Source: JAWKWH01 sp965204295 (GTDB taxonomy: Bacteria > Pseudomonadota > Alphaproteobacteria > Rhizobiales > Rhizobiaceae). Taken from it: a stretch of DNA of 64,000 nucleotides. The notes under the pieces were generated by a model. That model saw only the letters and a program-made list of their open reading frames with translations. It did no database searches and was not told the DNA's origin. Of the stretch, positions 36,042-48,340 are shown piece by piece (position 1 is the first letter of the stretch; each line of letters opens with the position of its first letter). Both the position numbers and the translations under genes were made by a program. Location: contig OZ241973.1 of assembly GCA_965204295.1 (NCBI GenBank), forward strand, positions 2,728,001 to 2,792,000, written 5' to 3'.

Positions 36042-38123
36042 ATGGCGAAGTTGATCGTTGACGGCAACGGGATCGAGGTTCCCGATCACTACACGCTTCT
36101 GCAGGCGGCGGAAGCGGCCGGTGCGGAAGTGCCGCGTTTCTGCTTCCACGAACGGCTGTCGATTGCCGGCAACTGCCGCATGTGCCTGGTCGAAGTGAAG
36201 GGCGGACCACCAAAACCGGCCGCGTCATGCGCCATGGGCGTGCGCGATTTGCGTCCCGGACCGAATGGTGAACCGCCGGAAGTCTTCACCAACACGCCGA
36301 TGGTCAAGAAGGCCCGCGAAGGCGTGATGGAATTCCTGCTGATCAACCATCCGCTGGACTGCCCGATCTGCGATCAGGGTGGCGAGTGCGATCTTCAGGA
36401 CCAGGCCATGGCCTTCGGTGTCGACGCCTCGCGCTACCATGAGAACAAGCGTGCGGTGGAGGACAAGTATATCGGCCCGCTGGTACAAACCATCATGACG
36501 CGCTGCATCCACTGCACGCGCTGCGTGCGCTTCACCACCGAGGTCGCCGGTATTTCCGAACTCGGCCTGATCGGCCGCGGCGAGGATGCCGAGATCACCA
36601 CTTATCTTGAAAATGCGATGATCTCGGAGTTGCAGGGCAATGTGATCGACCTCTGCCCAGTCGGTGCATTGACCTCCAGACCCTATGTATTCCGGGCCAG
36701 GCCATGGGAGTTGGACAAGACGGAGTCAATCGACGTGATGGACGCGGTCGGTTCCGCGATCCGTGTTGACACCCGTGGTTGCGAGGTCATGCGCGTCATA
36801 CCGCGTCTGAACGAGGCAGTGAACGAAGAGTGGATTTCCGACAAGACCCGTTTCATCTGGGACGGTCTGCGTTCGCAGCGCCTCGACAAGCCGTATGTGC
36901 GCGAGGGCGGCAAACTGCGGGCCGCATCGTGGACCGAAGCTTTCGATGCGATCAAGGCCGCTCTCAATGGCGTCTCCGGCGATCGCATTGGAGCGATTGC
37001 GGGCGATTTGGCCGCGGTCGAGGAAATGTATGCGCTGAAAGCGCTTATGGCTTCGCTCGGTTCCGGCAATATCGATTGTCGGCAGGACGGCGCTGCGCTG
37101 GATCCGGCCAATGGCCGCGCCGGCTATCTGTTCAATCCGACCATTGATGGGATTGAAGACGCCGGCGCGTTGCTGATCGTCGGTTCAAACCCGCGTTTTG
37201 AGGCGTCGGTTCTGAATGCCCGCATCCGCAAACGCTGGCGCATGGGCAATTTTCCGGTTGGCGTAATCGGCGATGTCGGCGACCTGCGTTGCGACTATCA
37301 GCAACTGGGCGTCGGCGCCGATACGCTGAAGGAACTGGCCGCGGGCAAGGGTAAATTCATTCCGACGCTCAAAAAGGCCGAACGCCCGATGATCATTGTC
37401 GGGCAGGGCCCGCTCGCCCGCTCCGATGGCGCGGTAATCCTGTCGCTGGCTTCCGAGGTCGCGAAGAAGTCCGGAGCGTTGGCCGCCGGCTGGAACGGTT
37501 TCGGCGTTCTTCACACGGCCGCCGCCCGCGTCGGCGGTCTCGATATCGGCTTTGTACCCGGCGATGGTGGCAAGGATATATCGGCAATGCTCGGTGACGC
37601 CGATGTCCTGTTCCTGCTTGGAGCCGACGAGATCGATATGGCCAAGGTCGGCAGCGGCTTTGCCATCTACATCGGAACGCATGGCGACGCCGGTGCGCAT
37701 CGCGCCGATGTTATTCTCCCCGCGTCCGCATACACCGAGAAATCCGGCACGTATGTCAATACCGAAGGGCGCGTCCAGATGACCGGCCGGGCGGCGTTCG
37801 CACCGGGGGACGCAAAGGAGGATTGGGCGATCCTGCGGGCATTGTCCGACGTGCTGGGTCACAAACTGCCGTTCGATTCGCTTGGTCAACTCCGGACTAA
37901 GCTCTATTCGGAATTCCCGCACCTGGCGCGGATTGACGAGATCGAAGCCGGAGACCCGGACGATGTGGCCAGGATTGCCGGGACAGGCGGACGCACCGGT
38001 AAATCCGCATTTGCGTCACCGGTCAAAGACTTCTATCTGACAAACCCGATTGCGCGGGCTTCCGCCGTAATGGCCGAATGTTCGCAGCTTGCGGCCGGCG
38101 GCTTCAGACAGGCGGCCGAATAG
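36042..38123 (+). CDS. nuoG: NADH-quinone oxidoreductase subunit G
   Basis: A 693-residue 75-kDa-type subunit carrying several Fe-S clusters of the peripheral arm. The 2Fe-2S ferredoxin part is at about 30-60 ([21 protein letters not shown] in outline). The 4Fe-4S motifs are [13 protein letters not shown] and [13 protein letters not shown] with a later Cys in [11 protein letters not shown] molybdopterin-oxidoreductase-like domain without cofactor follows (about 215-620). Confidence 0.97.
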   Translation: MAKLIVDGNGIEVPDHYTLLQAAEAAGAEVPRFCFHERLSIAGNCRMCLVEVKGGPPKPAASCAMGVRDLRPGPNGEPPEVFTNTPMVKKAREGVMEFLLINHPLDCPICDQGGECDLQDQAMAFGVDASRYHENKRAVEDKYIGPLVQTIMTRCIHCTRCVRFTTEVAGISELGLIGRGEDAEITTYLENAMISELQGNVIDLCPVGALTSRPYVFRARPWELDKTESIDVMDAVGSAIRVDTRGCEVMRVIPRLNEAVNEEWISDKTRFIWDGLRSQRLDKPYVREGGKLRAASWTEAFDAIKAALNGVSGDRIGAIAGDLAAVEEMYALKALMASLGSGNIDCRQDGAALDPANGRAGYLFNPTIDGIEDAGALLIVGSNPRFEASVLNARIRKRWRMGNFPVGVIGDVGDLRCDYQQLGVGADTLKELAAGKGKFIPTLKKAERPMIIVGQGPLARSDGAVILSLASEVAKKSGALAAGWNGFGVLHTAAARVGGLDIGFVPGDGGKDISAMLGDADVLFLLGADEIDMAKVGSGFAIYIGTHGDAGAHRADVILPASAYTEKSGTYVNTEGRVQMTGRAAFAPGDAKEDWAILRALSDVLGHKLPFDSLGQLRTKLYSEFPHLARIDEIEAGDPDDVARIAGTGGRTGKSAFASPVKDFYLTNPIARASAVMAECSQLAAGGFRQAAE

Positions 38124-38131
38124 GGGCGGGA

Positions 38132-39178
38132 ATGGAACTTTTCTTCTACACCTATGTCTGGCCGGGAATGATCATCCTGGCGCAGTCGCTGCTGCTGCTG
38201 ATCGCGCTGCTCGTCTTCACCGCGTTCGTTCTTTATGCTGACCGCAAGATCTGGGCCGCGGTCATGCTGCGCCGTGGACCGAACGTCGTCGGCCCATGGG
38301 GCCTGCTTCAGTCGTTCGCCGACCTGCTCAAATTCGTCGTCAAGGAACCGGTCATACCGTCGGGAGCCAACAAGGGTATTTTCATCCTTGCTCCGCTTGT
38401 TTCCGCAGTGCTGGCATTGGCGGCCTGGGCGGTTGTTCCGCTCGACGAAAACTGGGCGATTGCCAGCATCAACGTCGGCATACTCTACGTGTTCGCCATC
38501 TCGTCGTTCGAAGTCTATGGCGTCATCATGGCCGGCTGGGCTTCGAACTCGAAATATCCCTTTCTCGGCGCGCTGAGATCGGCTGCGCAGATGGTTTCCT
38601 ATGAGGTGTCGATCGGATTTGTGATCATCACCGTTCTGTTGGCGGTGGGGTCGTTGAACCTGACGGATATCGTATTGTCGCAGCGGGATGGATTGGGCAC
38701 GCGGCTCGGCCTGCCGAATACATTTCTTGATTGGCATTGGCTGGCGCTCTTCCCGATGTTCATCATCTTTTTCATCTCTGCGCTGGCAGAAACCAACCGG
38801 CCGCCATTCGATCTGGTCGAAGCCGAATCCGAACTCGTCGCTGGCCACATGATCGAATATTCCTCGACGCCTTACATGCTGTTCATGCTCGGCGAATACA
38901 TCGCCATCCTGTTGATGTGCGCGCTGACCACGATCCTGTTTCTGGGCGGATGGCTGCCGCCGTTCGATTTCGCGCCGTTCACCTGGGTGCCCGGCGTCGT
39001 CTGGTTCGTTCTGAAATTGAGCGCGGTATTTTTCATGTTCTCCATGGTCAAGACGTTCGTGCCGCGATACAGGTATGATCAACTCATGCGCCTTGGCTGG
39101 AAGGTATTCCTCCCCATTTCCCTGTTCATGGTCGCGGCCACCGCGGCCGTGCTGAAATTTACCGGATGGGCGGCGTGA
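38132..39178 (+). CDS. nuoH: NADH-quinone oxidoreductase subunit H
   Basis: A 348-residue membrane subunit at the junction with the quinone site, with eight helices. It carries [25 protein letters not shown] and the acidic loop [19 protein letters not shown] involved in coupling. ATG 38132 was chosen over an earlier in-frame codon inside nuoG; GGGGCGGG lies just upstream. Confidence 0.97.
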   Translation: MELFFYTYVWPGMIILAQSLLLLIALLVFTAFVLYADRKIWAAVMLRRGPNVVGPWGLLQSFADLLKFVVKEPVIPSGANKGIFILAPLVSAVLALAAWAVVPLDENWAIASINVGILYVFAISSFEVYGVIMAGWASNSKYPFLGALRSAAQMVSYEVSIGFVIITVLLAVGSLNLTDIVLSQRDGLGTRLGLPNTFLDWHWLALFPMFIIFFISALAETNRPPFDLVEAESELVAGHMIEYSSTPYMLFMLGEYIAILLMCALTTILFLGGWLPPFDFAPFTWVPGVVWFVLKLSAVFFMFSMVKTFVPRYRYDQLMRLGWKVFLPISLFMVAATAAVLKFTGWAA

Positions 39179-39372
39179 TGGTGATCCGGATTGCTGGCGC
39201 ATTGATCGGTTTGCTGTTGGCGGCGGTTGAGTTCGCATTCCTGCAGCGTCTGACCGAGCGTGTGGAACTTGAGGATACCAGGAAAGTGCTGCGGGTGGTC
39301 GGTCTGGCGCAGTTTGCCATCTTTCCGCTGATCGGCTGGTTCGTGGCCCCGCTAGTCATGGGAGAAGTATGA
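39178..39372 (+). CDS. Small membrane protein between nuoH and nuoI
   Basis: A 64-residue protein with two hydrophobic segments ([17 protein letters not shown] and [22 protein letters not shown]) joined by a charged loop ([14 protein letters not shown]). It is translationally coupled on both sides: its ATG overlaps the nuoH stop (TGATG) and its stop overlaps the nuoI start (ATGA). That tight packing argues for a function with the complex I membrane arm. I do not recognise a family. An ATG 12 bases earlier is also possible. Confidence 0.7.
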   Translation: MVIRIAGALIGLLLAAVEFAFLQRLTERVELEDTRKVLRVVGLAQFAIFPLIGWFVAPLVMGEV

Positions 39373-39863
39373 TGAGCCTGATTGCACAAGCCGCCAAATC
39401 GCTTCTTCTCGCCGACTTCGCCAGCGCGTTCATGCTGACGATGCGCCAGTTTTTCAGGCCGAAATACACGATCAACTATCCGCACGAGAAAGGGCCGGTG
39501 TCGCCCCGATTCCGTGGCGAACACGCGCTGCGCCGCTATCCCAACGGCGAGGAGCGCTGCATTGCGTGCAAACTCTGCGAAGCGATCTGCCCGGCGCAGG
39601 CAATTACGATTGAGGCCGGCCCGCGCCGCAACGATGGCACGCGGCGCACCGTGCGGTACGATATCGACATGGTCAAATGCATCTATTGCGGTTTCTGCCA
39701 GGAGGCATGCCCGGTCGATGCGATCGTGGAAGGGCCGAACTTCGAATTCGCCACCGAGACGCGCGAAGAACTTTACTACGACAAAGACAAATTGCTGGCC
39801 AATGGAGATCGGTGGGAACGTGAAATCGCCGCCAACATCACGATGGATGCGCCTTATCGTTGA
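39369..39863 (+). CDS. nuoI: NADH-quinone oxidoreductase subunit I
   Basis: A 164-residue ferredoxin-like subunit with two 4Fe-4S clusters (N6a, N6b) passing electrons to NuoB. The motifs are [16 protein letters not shown] and [16 protein letters not shown]. Two consecutive ATG codons (39369, 39372) are possible starts; the first overlaps the preceding stop. Confidence 0.97.
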   Translation: MMSLIAQAAKSLLLADFASAFMLTMRQFFRPKYTINYPHEKGPVSPRFRGEHALRRYPNGEERCIACKLCEAICPAQAITIEAGPRRNDGTRRTVRYDIDMVKCIYCGFCQEACPVDAIVEGPNFEFATETREELYYDKDKLLANGDRWEREIAANITMDAPYR

Positions 39864-39920
39864 TCGATAACAGGTGCGCCCGAAGCGGCGCACCGCGGAG
39901 AGAGAAAGTCGGGGGACGCG

Positions 39921-40544
39921 ATGCTGACAGGACTAGGGGCGGTATTTTTCTATCTGTTCGCCTTCGTTGCCGTCGCCGCGGCCTTCATGGTCATTTCGGC
40001 GCGCAATCCGGTGCACTCTGTCCTGTATCTCATATTGACCTTCTTCAACGCCGCGGCATTGTTCCTGCTTACCGGCGCAGAGTTCCTGGCGATGATCCTG
40101 CTTGTCGTCTATGTCGGCGCGGTCGCGGTGCTGTTCCTGTTTGTCGTCATGATGCTGGACGTCGATTTCGTGGAATTGAAACGCGGGGCGCTGCACTACG
40201 CGCCGGTCGGAGCGCTTGTCGGCGTCGTCCTTGCGGCCGAACTGGTCATCGTGGTCGGCGGTTATGCGTTTTCGCCAAAACTGGCCGATAGCGTCGCCAA
40301 GCCGACGCCCGACTTCGCGGAGCGCCACAACACCGCCGCGCTCGGCGATATCCTCTATACCGACTACATCCATTTCTTCCAGATTGCCGGCATGGTGCTG
40401 CTTGTGGCGATGATCGGTGCGATCGTGTTGACGCTTCGCCACAAGGAAAACGTCAAGCGCCAATCGATCCCGGCACAGGTGGCGCGCACGCCTGAGACGG
40501 CGGTCGAGATCAGGAAAGTCGAATCGGGCAAGGGGATCCGATGA
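39921..40544 (+). CDS. nuoJ: NADH-quinone oxidoreductase subunit J
   Basis: A 207-residue membrane subunit with five helices. It has [30 protein letters not shown] and the [17 protein letters not shown] segment that contains the pi-bulge of helix 3 in known structures. The stop overlaps the nuoK start (ATGATG region). Confidence 0.96.
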   Translation: MLTGLGAVFFYLFAFVAVAAAFMVISARNPVHSVLYLILTFFNAAALFLLTGAEFLAMILLVVYVGAVAVLFLFVVMMLDVDFVELKRGALHYAPVGALVGVVLAAELVIVVGGYAFSPKLADSVAKPTPDFAERHNTAALGDILYTDYIHFFQIAGMVLLVAMIGAIVLTLRHKENVKRQSIPAQVARTPETAVEIRKVESGKGIR

Positions 40545-40852
40545 TGGAAGTGGGTATTTCACATTTTCTCACCGTATCAGCGATCCTGTTTACGCTTGGC
40601 GTATTCGGCATTTTTCTGAACAGGAAAAACGTCATCATCATCCTGATGTCGATCGAATTGATCCTGCTTGCGGTCAACATCAACTTCGTCGCGTTCTCTG
40701 CGGTTCTCGGTGATCTGGTCGGGCAGGTCTTTGCGCTGTTTGTGCTGACGGTCGCGGCTGCCGAGGCGGCCATCGGCCTTGCAATTCTCGTCGTTTTCTT
40801 CCGCAATCGCGGCTCCATCGCGGTCGAAGACGTCAACATGATGAAGGGGTAG
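40541..40852 (+). CDS. nuoK: NADH-quinone oxidoreductase subunit K
   Basis: A 103-residue, three-helix MrpC-like subunit. It has [28 protein letters not shown] with the conserved membrane Glu (IELIL) and [17 protein letters not shown] with the second Glu, both part of the proton path. Confidence 0.97.
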   Translation: MMEVGISHFLTVSAILFTLGVFGIFLNRKNVIIILMSIELILLAVNINFVAFSAVLGDLVGQVFALFVLTVAAAEAAIGLAILVVFFRNRGSIAVEDVNMMKG

Positions 40853-40862
40853 GGGACTCTTC

Positions 40863-42860
40863 ATGTATCATGCCATTGTCTTCCTGCCCCTGATCGGATT
40901 CCTGATCGCCGGCCTCGGCGGCAAATCCATCGGCGCCAAAGGCTGCGAATACATCACCTCAGGTCTGCTGGTGATATCGGCGATCCTTTCGTGGATCGCC
41001 TTTTTTTCGGTCGGATTCGGCGAGCAAGCGGGCGCGCGGTCGATCCCTGTCCTGCGATTCATTTCCTCGGGCGGTCTTGAGGTCGATTGGGTGTTCAGGA
41101 TCGACACGCTGACGGTGGTCATGCTGGTTGTCGTCAACACCGTATCGGCTTTGGTGCATATCTACTCGATTGGCTACATGCGCCATGATCCGCACCGGCC
41201 GCGCTTCTTCGCCTACCTGTCGTTCTTCACCTTCGCCATGCTGATGCTGGTGACGTCGGATAATCTGGTCCAGATGTTCTTCGGCTGGGAAGGCGTTGGC
41301 GTCGCTTCCTATCTGCTGATCGGTTTCTGGTTCAAGAAACCGTCCGCCAATGCCGCCGCAATCAAGGCATTCATCGTAAATCGCGTCGGTGATTTCGGCT
41401 TTGCGCTTGGCATTTTCGGCGTATTCGTCCTGTTCGGCTCGATCAATCTGGGAACCGTTTTCGCAAATGCCGCAACCTATCTGCCGCCGCCCGGGCAAGC
41501 CGTGGTCGAGGACGAAGTCGTTCTGAACTTCCTTGGTTACGAGCTTGGCCGGGAGGCCGCTCTGTCGATTGTCTGCCTTCTGCTTTTCATGGGCGCGATG
41601 GGCAAGTCGGCGCAGTTTCTGCTGCATACCTGGCTGCCGGACGCGATGGAGGGGCCGACACCGGTCTCCGCGTTGATCCACGCCGCGACCATGGTGACGG
41701 CCGGCGTGTTCATGGTTGCGCGCCTGTCGCCGCTGTTTGAGCTTTCACCCGTCGCTCTGACGGTCGTTGTGATTGTCGGCGCCACCACTGCATTCTTCGC
41801 CGCGACGGTCGGTCTTGTCCAAAACGACATCAAGCGCGTAATCGCCTATTCGACCTGTTCGCAACTCGGTTACATGTTCGTGGCGCTCGGCGTCGGCGCC
41901 TATGGCGCGGCGATATTCCACCTGTTCACGCACGCGTTCTTCAAGGCGCTTCTGTTTCTGGGCTCCGGTTCCGTGATCCACGCGGTATCCAACGAACAGG
42001 ACATGCGCCGCATAGGTGGATTGCGCAAGCACGTACCGGCCACCTACTGGATGATGATAATCGGCACGGTGGCGCTGACCGGTGTGGGCATACCGGGAAC
42101 CGTGATCGGTACGGCCGGTTTCTTTTCGAAGGACTTCATCATTGAATCGTCCTTCGCCTCGCACAATCCGGCCGCCGGCTACGCGTTCGGTCTGCTGGTG
42201 GTCGCAGCCGCGTTCACCAGCTTTTACTCATGGCGGCTGATCTTCATGACATTCCACGGCAAACCGCGGGCAAGCGCCGATGTCATGCATCATGTGCATG
42301 AATCGCCGCAGGTCATGCTTATGCCTCTCTACGTTCTCGCGGCGGGGGCGCTGTTTGCCGGCATTGTTTTCCAGGACCTGTTCTTCGGTCACGAATATGC
42401 CCGCTTCTGGAAGGAATCGCTGTTCACCTCGCCGGACAACCACATTGTGGAGGAATTCCACCATGTGCCGTTCCTGGTGAAACTCAGCCCGTTTGTGGCC
42501 ATGCTGTCGGGATTTTTGCTGGCCTGGCGCTTCTACATCCGTTCGCCGGAAACGCCGAAGCGTCTCGCCGAGCAGCACAACGGTCTTTACAGGTTCCTGT
42601 TGAACAAGTGGTATTTCGACGAGGTCTATGACTTCCTTTTCGTCAATCCCGCCAAGCGGCTTGGATATTTCCTTTGGAAACGCGGCGATGGCCGGCTGAT
42701 CGATGGTCTCGGTCCCGACGGCGTGTCGGCCCTCGTTCTGGACGTGACGCAGAGGGTGGTCAGACTGCAGACCGGATATCTCTATCACTACGCCTTTGCC
42801 ATGCTGATCGGTGTTGCGGCGCTGGTCACCTGGATGATGCTCGGGAGCAGCTTCCAATGA
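40863..42860 (+). CDS. nuoL: NADH-quinone oxidoreductase subunit L
   Basis: A 665-residue antiporter-like proton-pumping subunit, with about 16 helices and the long lateral helix at the C-terminus. It has [49 protein letters not shown] and [10 protein letters not shown]. It overlaps nuoM by ATGA. Confidence 0.97.
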   Translation: MYHAIVFLPLIGFLIAGLGGKSIGAKGCEYITSGLLVISAILSWIAFFSVGFGEQAGARSIPVLRFISSGGLEVDWVFRIDTLTVVMLVVVNTVSALVHIYSIGYMRHDPHRPRFFAYLSFFTFAMLMLVTSDNLVQMFFGWEGVGVASYLLIGFWFKKPSANAAAIKAFIVNRVGDFGFALGIFGVFVLFGSINLGTVFANAATYLPPPGQAVVEDEVVLNFLGYELGREAALSIVCLLLFMGAMGKSAQFLLHTWLPDAMEGPTPVSALIHAATMVTAGVFMVARLSPLFELSPVALTVVVIVGATTAFFAATVGLVQNDIKRVIAYSTCSQLGYMFVALGVGAYGAAIFHLFTHAFFKALLFLGSGSVIHAVSNEQDMRRIGGLRKHVPATYWMMIIGTVALTGVGIPGTVIGTAGFFSKDFIIESSFASHNPAAGYAFGLLVVAAAFTSFYSWRLIFMTFHGKPRASADVMHHVHESPQVMLMPLYVLAAGALFAGIVFQDLFFGHEYARFWKESLFTSPDNHIVEEFHHVPFLVKLSPFVAMLSGFLLAWRFYIRSPETPKRLAEQHNGLYRFLLNKWYFDEVYDFLFVNPAKRLGYFLWKRGDGRLIDGLGPDGVSALVLDVTQRVVRLQTGYLYHYAFAMLIGVAALVTWMMLGSSFQ

Positions 42861-44404
42861 CCGGATGGCCTATTCTGACGACGGTCACGTTTTTACCGCT
42901 GGTCGGCGCGTTTCTGATCCTGTTGATCCGGGATGACAGCGACATCACACGCAGGAATATTCGCAACGTCGCATTACTGACGACGGTCTTCACATTCGTT
43001 TTGTCGCTCTTCATCTGGATCGGGTTCGATAATTCGGTATCCGGATTCCAGATGCTGGAGTCCCATGAGTGGCTGGATTCGGGAATCTCTTATCGCATGG
43101 GTGTGGACGGCATTTCGATGCTGTTCATTATCCTGACCACATTTTTGATGCCGCTGTGCATTCTTGCGTCCTGGCAGGTGATCGAGCGCCGGGTGAAGGA
43201 GTATATGATCGCCTTTCTGATCCTGGAAACGCTGATGATCGGCGTGTTCTGCGCGCTCGATGTCGTTCTGTTCTATGTGTTCTTCGAGGCCGGCCTGATC
43301 CCGATGTTCATCATCATCGGCGTCTGGGGCGGCAAGCGCCGGGTCTACGCCTCTTTCAAGTTCTTTCTCTACACTCTGCTTGGTTCGGTGCTGATGCTGA
43401 TCGCAATCATGGCCATGTACTGGCAGGGTGCGCAAAACGGTATGGTCAGTCCGACCAGCATTCCCGACCTGATCAGCTCTGTTTCAGGCGATCCGGACTT
43501 CTTCCCCGTCCAAATGCAATGGTGGCTGTGGCTTGCCTTCTTCGCCTCGTTCGCCGTCAAGATGCCGATGTGGCCCGTTCATACCTGGCTCCCCGACGCC
43601 CATGTCGAGGCGCCGACGGCGGGTTCGGTCATCCTGGCTGGCATCCTGTTGAAGATGGGCGGTTACGGCTTCCTGCGTTTCTCGTTGCCGATGTTTCCGC
43701 TCGCATCCGCTGATTTCGCGCCCTTTGTCTTTGCGCTCTCTGTCGTCGCGATCATCTACACATCGCTGGTCGCGCTGATGCAGGAGGACATGAAGAAACT
43801 GATCGCCTATTCATCCGTCGCCCATATGGGATACGTGACCATGGGCATCTTCGCCATGAACATGCAGGGCATTCAGGGCGGCATATTCCAGATGCTGTCG
43901 CACGGGCTGGTGTCCGGCGCGCTGTTTCTGTGTGTCGGCGTCGTCTACGACCGAACGCATACCCGCGAAATTGCGGCCTATGGCGGATTAGTCAACAACA
44001 TGCCCAAATATGCGGTCGTTTTCATGATCTTCACCATGGCCAATGTCGGTTTACCCGGAACCTCGGGTTTCGTGGGCGAGTTTTTGACGCTTCTCGGCGT
44101 TTTCCGGGTCAACACCTGGGTCGCCCTGTTCGCGACAACCGGCGTGATCCTGTCGGCGGGCTATGCGCTATGGCTTTACCGCAAAGTGATTTTCGGCGTG
44201 CTCGAAAAAGAAAGCCTCAAGCAGTTGCTTGACCTTAGCCCGCGCGAGAAGGCGGTAATCTATCCGCTGGTTGTGTTGACCATCTTCTTTGGCCTCTATC
44301 CGGCGCCGGTTTTCGACGCGACCGAGGCGTCGGTCAATGCACTGGTCATCCAGATCAACTCCGCTGCCGAGACCATGGCGGCATCGCTTGACGCGGCGCA
44401 ATAA
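42857..44404 (+). CDS. nuoM: NADH-quinone oxidoreductase subunit M
   Basis: A 515-residue antiporter-like pumping subunit with 14 helices. It has [52 protein letters not shown] and [13 protein letters not shown]. The start overlaps the nuoL stop (ATGA); an earlier in-frame codon lies deep inside nuoL and is ignored. Confidence 0.97.
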   Translation: MTGWPILTTVTFLPLVGAFLILLIRDDSDITRRNIRNVALLTTVFTFVLSLFIWIGFDNSVSGFQMLESHEWLDSGISYRMGVDGISMLFIILTTFLMPLCILASWQVIERRVKEYMIAFLILETLMIGVFCALDVVLFYVFFEAGLIPMFIIIGVWGGKRRVYASFKFFLYTLLGSVLMLIAIMAMYWQGAQNGMVSPTSIPDLISSVSGDPDFFPVQMQWWLWLAFFASFAVKMPMWPVHTWLPDAHVEAPTAGSVILAGILLKMGGYGFLRFSLPMFPLASADFAPFVFALSVVAIIYTSLVALMQEDMKKLIAYSSVAHMGYVTMGIFAMNMQGIQGGIFQMLSHGLVSGALFLCVGVVYDRTHTREIAAYGGLVNNMPKYAVVFMIFTMANVGLPGTSGFVGEFLTLLGVFRVNTWVALFATTGVILSAGYALWLYRKVIFGVLEKESLKQLLDLSPREKAVIYPLVVLTIFFGLYPAPVFDATEASVNALVIQINSAAETMAASLDAAQ

Positions 44405-44425
44405 ATCAGGTCGGGGACGAACTTC

Positions 44426-45865
44426 ATGACACCGGAACTCAGCCAGAGCCTGACAGTCGCGACACCCGAGTTGATATTGGCGGTCGGATCGATGGTCCTG
44501 CTGATGATCGGCGTCTATTCAACCGAACGCGCCAATTCGACGGTCACCGGCCTGTCCGTCGCATTGCTGATCGCGGCAGGCGCCTGGATGGTCGTTTTCG
44601 TCGAGGATAGGTCCGCATTTGATGGCGCATTCGTCAACGACGCTTTTGCCCGCTTCATGAAGATCCTGACGCTCGTAGGCTCGATTGTCACCACGGTGAT
44701 GTCGGTCGGATTCGCCAAAGCCGATAAATTCGACAAGTTCGAGTTTCCGATACTTATTGTGCTGGCGACGCTCGGAATGATGTTGATGATCTCGGCGAGC
44801 GATATGATTGCGCTTTATCTCGGGTTGGAGTTGCAATCGCTGTCGCTCTACGTGATCGCGGCCATCAACCGCGACAGCGCTCGCTCGACGGAAGCGGGGC
44901 TGAAGTATTTTGTTCTCGGCGCTTTGTCGTCGGGTATGCTGCTCTACGGCATTTCGCTCGTTTACGGCTATACCGGCCAGACGGGATTTATGCAGATCGC
45001 CGCGGTGATCGGAGAGGGCGACCGCCAACCGGGATTGGTATTCGGGCTCGTGTTCGTGCTCGCCGGTCTTGCATTCAAAATCTCCGCGGTTCCGTTTCAT
45101 ATGTGGACGCCTGACGTTTACGAGGGGGCGCCCACGCCTGTGACCGCATTTTTTGCCGCCGCACCGAAAATGGCTGCAATGGCGCTGATCGTCCGGGTCA
45201 CCGTTGGCGCTTTCGAACCGGTATCCGCGGACTGGCGGCAGATCGTTTCTTTCATTGCGATCGCCTCGATGGTGCTGGGGGCGTTCGCCGCGATCGGTCA
45301 AACCAATATCAAGCGACTGATGGCCTATTCGTCGATCGCACATATGGGGTTTGCGCTGGTTGGCCTTGCCGCCAACACCACGGAAGGCGTGCGCGGTGTT
45401 GCGGTATACATGCTGATCTACCTCGTCATGACGCTCGGCGCTTTCGCGTTCATCCTCGCCATGCGGCGCAAGGAGGGCAATGTCGAAACGATCGACGACC
45501 TCGCAGGCGCGGCATCGACCAATCCGGTCATGGCGACCGTGCTCACCGTTCTCATGTTTTCCCTTGCCGGTATTCCGCCGCTCGCCGGTTTCTGGGCCAA
45601 ATGGTATGTTTTTTTCGCGGCGGTCAATGCGGGGCTCTATCCGCTTGCCGTGATCGGCGTTCTGGCGTCCGTTGTTGGAGCATTCTACTATCTGCGCATC
45701 ATCAAGATCATGTGGTTCGATGAACCGGCCGGAAATTTCGTTCCCATGGCCGGCGAACTGCAACTGGTTTTGGGCCTGTCCGGCGCATTCGTTCTTTTCT
45801 ATGTGCTGATCGGCGGTCCGGTGATCCGACTGGCCGAAGCGGCAGCGGCGACATTCCCGCTATAG
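44426..45865 (+). CDS. nuoN: NADH-quinone oxidoreductase subunit N
   Basis: A 479-residue antiporter-like pumping subunit and the last nuo gene. It has [32 protein letters not shown] (outline), [25 protein letters not shown] and [15 protein letters not shown]. Only 7 bases separate its end from birA, so birA and rnj are probably read through from the nuo operon. Confidence 0.97.
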   Translation: MTPELSQSLTVATPELILAVGSMVLLMIGVYSTERANSTVTGLSVALLIAAGAWMVVFVEDRSAFDGAFVNDAFARFMKILTLVGSIVTTVMSVGFAKADKFDKFEFPILIVLATLGMMLMISASDMIALYLGLELQSLSLYVIAAINRDSARSTEAGLKYFVLGALSSGMLLYGISLVYGYTGQTGFMQIAAVIGEGDRQPGLVFGLVFVLAGLAFKISAVPFHMWTPDVYEGAPTPVTAFFAAAPKMAAMALIVRVTVGAFEPVSADWRQIVSFIAIASMVLGAFAAIGQTNIKRLMAYSSIAHMGFALVGLAANTTEGVRGVAVYMLIYLVMTLGAFAFILAMRRKEGNVETIDDLAGAASTNPVMATVLTVLMFSLAGIPPLAGFWAKWYVFFAAVNAGLYPLAVIGVLASVVGAFYYLRIIKIMWFDEPAGNFVPMAGELQLVLGLSGAFVLFYVLIGGPVIRLAEAAAATFPL

Positions 45866-45872
45866 GTTCGGT

Positions 45873-46637
45873 TTGAGCGGATCGCCAAAGCAGATCGCCG
45901 AACTGCCCGGATGGAGGCATCTGGCGCTGGGCGATGTAGGCTCCACCAACACCGAAGCCCTGCGGCTGGCCGAGGGGGGGGATGAAGGAAACCTCTGGGT
46001 AACGGCGGAAAGACAACTCGAAGGCAAAGGTCGAAGGGGGCGGACCTGGATTTCCGAAAAGGGGAACCTGTACGCGTCCTTGCTGCTTGTTGATCCGGCG
46101 CCCGGGGAGGCGCCGGTCAATCTTCCCCTGGTCGCCGCGGTCGCGGTCCATGGCGCACTGAAGCCGCTGTTTTCGGCAACGCCACATGCCTTGGCGATCA
46201 AGTGGCCGAACGACATTCTGGCAGACGGGAAAAAGATCAACGGCATACTGCTTGAAAGCGCTTTTGTCGGCAGTGGCCGCCAGGCCGTGGTGATCGGTTG
46301 CGGAATCAACTGCATACATCATCCCGATAGCTCGTATTACCCCGCAACCGATCTGGCCGCATGCGGGATCAGCGTGTCGGCAACGCGGCTGTTTGGGGCA
46401 CTGGCGCATTCAATGGCCGAAACCTTGTCGCTGTGGAACATGGGAGCCGGGTTCGCGGCAATACGCGACAGATGGTTGCTCGCCGCACACGGTATCGGTG
46501 AAATCGTGACAATCAATCATCCGGATTATTCGGTAACCGGCATATTTGAGGATATCGACCGCGAGGGCTATCTATGCCTGAAGACGGATGACGGAAGGCG
46601 AAGCAGAATTTCGGCGGGCGACCTGTTTTTCGCCTGA
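45873..46637 (+). CDS. birA: Biotin--[acetyl-CoA-carboxylase] ligase
   Basis: A 254-residue enzyme that activates biotin and attaches it to carboxylase carrier domains. It has GSTNTEALRLAE, the biotinyl-AMP loop QLEGKGRRGRTW, KWPNDILADGKKINGILLE and VIGCGINC. It lacks the N-terminal helix-turn-helix of E. coli BirA, so it should not repress transcription. The start is TTG 45873, the only one near the family N-terminus. It sits next to the methylmalonyl-CoA epimerase gene, whose pathway uses a biotin enzyme (propionyl-CoA carboxylase). Confidence 0.93.
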   Translation: MSGSPKQIAELPGWRHLALGDVGSTNTEALRLAEGGDEGNLWVTAERQLEGKGRRGRTWISEKGNLYASLLLVDPAPGEAPVNLPLVAAVAVHGALKPLFSATPHALAIKWPNDILADGKKINGILLESAFVGSGRQAVVIGCGINCIHHPDSSYYPATDLAACGISVSATRLFGALAHSMAETLSLWNMGAGFAAIRDRWLLAAHGIGEIVTINHPDYSVTGIFEDIDREGYLCLKTDDGRRSRISAGDLFFA

Positions 46638-46655
46638 AACGGATGAGGAAAATGC

Positions 46656-48323
46656 ATGGCCGGAAAAGGCGATGAACTTGTATTCCTGCCGCTAGGCGGC
46701 GTCGGCGAAATCGGCATGAATTTTGCCCTTTACGGCTATGGTCCGGCCAATGCGCGCGAATGGATTGTCGTCGACTGTGGCGTGACCTTTCCCGGTCCGG
46801 ACCTGCCCGGAGCGGATCTTGTCCTGCCGGATGTCGGATTTGTCGAACGCGAACGTGAAAGGCTGCGGGGGATTGTGATTACGCATGCCCACGAGGACCA
46901 CTATGGCGCTCTGCCGGCCTTGTGGCCGATATTGAAGGCGCCGGTTTGGGCGACGCCGTTTACGGCCGGTCTGTTGAGGGCCAAACGCGGGCCTGAAGAC
47001 GGCGACGCGGACATCCCGATCACGATCTACCATGCGGGTGAGACTTTTCACGTCGGACCGTTCGCGATCGAAGCGGTTTGCGTGACCCATTCCATTCCTG
47101 AACCGGTCTCCCTTGCGATCATGTCCCCGGCCGGAACGGTGATCCATACCGGAGACTGGAAAATCGACGATGCACCGGCGATCGGAGAAAAAACCGATGA
47201 AGCGGGATTCCGCCAATTGGGAGACAATGGCGTTCTTGCCCTTGTCTGCGATTCGACCAATGCGATGCGCGATGGCGTCTCGCCGTCCGAGGAAGAGGTT
47301 GGCGCATCGCTGAAACAGCTCATCGAGGATGCGCCGGGACGGGTGGCGATTACGACATTTTCTTCGAATGTCGGTCGGATCCGTTCGATTGCGAAGGCAG
47401 CGCGGGAAGCCGGTCGAAAAGTCCTTGTTCTGGGCCGCTCCCTGAAACGGGTCATCGACGTGGCCGGCGACCTCGGCTACATGGACGGAATTGACGAGTT
47501 TTTGTCGGAAGAGGATTTCCAGCATATCCGGCGGGATCAGGCGGTGATCATATGCACCGGAAGCCAGGGCGAATCCCGTGCGGCGCTTGCAAAACTGGCG
47601 CGTGGCGAACTGCGAAATGTCGCACTGGACGCAGGCGATACCGTGATCTGCTCATCACGCATCATACCGGGCAACGAAAAACCGATTCTGGAGATCAAGA
47701 ACCGGCTCATTGAGCGCGGTATCCGTGTCATCGAAGACGATGACACCCTGGTTCACGTGTCCGGCCATCCGCGAAAAGACGAGCTCAAGCAGATGTATGA
47801 ATGGGTCAGACCGGAGATTTCCGTCCCGGTTCATGGCGAGTCCGCCCATCTGGCCGCCCATGGGTCGCTGGCGTCCGGCATCGGTGTGCCGCAGGTGGCG
47901 CAGATGCGAAACGGAGACATGCTGCGCCTTTCGCCCGGTCCGGCCGAAATCATCGGACAGGTGGATTCAGGTCGGATATTCAAGGACGGGAACATTATCG
48001 GTTCCTACGACAAGGTTGGCATCCGCGGTCGGAAGAAGTTGTCATATGTCGGCCATGTCGCCGTTAACGTCGTGCTGGACGACCGTTTCGAACTTGCGGG
48101 AGACCCCGACCTCGTTTCGGTCGGGGTTCCGGACAGGGACGCCAATGGCGCCGAGATGGACGATTTGCTTCTCAAGGCGGCGACTGGCGCGATTGAAAGC
48201 ATCCCCAGGGTCGGGCGAAAGGACCTCGACAGGGTTGCGGAAGCCGCAAGGCGCGCGGTGCGGGCCGCAGCCCGTGACGCATGGGGGAAAAAGCCGGTCG
48301 TCACCGTATTTGTGACGCAATAG
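46656..48323 (+). CDS. rnj: Ribonuclease J
   Basis: A 555-residue metallo-beta-lactamase/beta-CASP ribonuclease involved in 5' end processing and mRNA and rRNA maturation. It has GGVGEIGMN, the zinc-binding HAHEDHYGALP, a second His in CVTHSIPEP, TGDWKID, CDSTNAMRDG and the beta-CASP blocks TTFSSNVGRI, ICTGSQGESRAAL and VHVSGHPRKDEL. It follows birA with an 18-base gap. Confidence 0.95.
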   Translation: MAGKGDELVFLPLGGVGEIGMNFALYGYGPANAREWIVVDCGVTFPGPDLPGADLVLPDVGFVERERERLRGIVITHAHEDHYGALPALWPILKAPVWATPFTAGLLRAKRGPEDGDADIPITIYHAGETFHVGPFAIEAVCVTHSIPEPVSLAIMSPAGTVIHTGDWKIDDAPAIGEKTDEAGFRQLGDNGVLALVCDSTNAMRDGVSPSEEEVGASLKQLIEDAPGRVAITTFSSNVGRIRSIAKAAREAGRKVLVLGRSLKRVIDVAGDLGYMDGIDEFLSEEDFQHIRRDQAVIICTGSQGESRAALAKLARGELRNVALDAGDTVICSSRIIPGNEKPILEIKNRLIERGIRVIEDDDTLVHVSGHPRKDELKQMYEWVRPEISVPVHGESAHLAAHGSLASGIGVPQVAQMRNGDMLRLSPGPAEIIGQVDSGRIFKDGNIIGSYDKVGIRGRKKLSYVGHVAVNVVLDDRFELAGDPDLVSVGVPDRDANGAEMDDLLLKAATGAIESIPRVGRKDLDRVAEAARRAVRAAARDAWGKKPVVTVFVTQ

Positions 48324-48340
48324 ACAGAAAGGCACGGACC

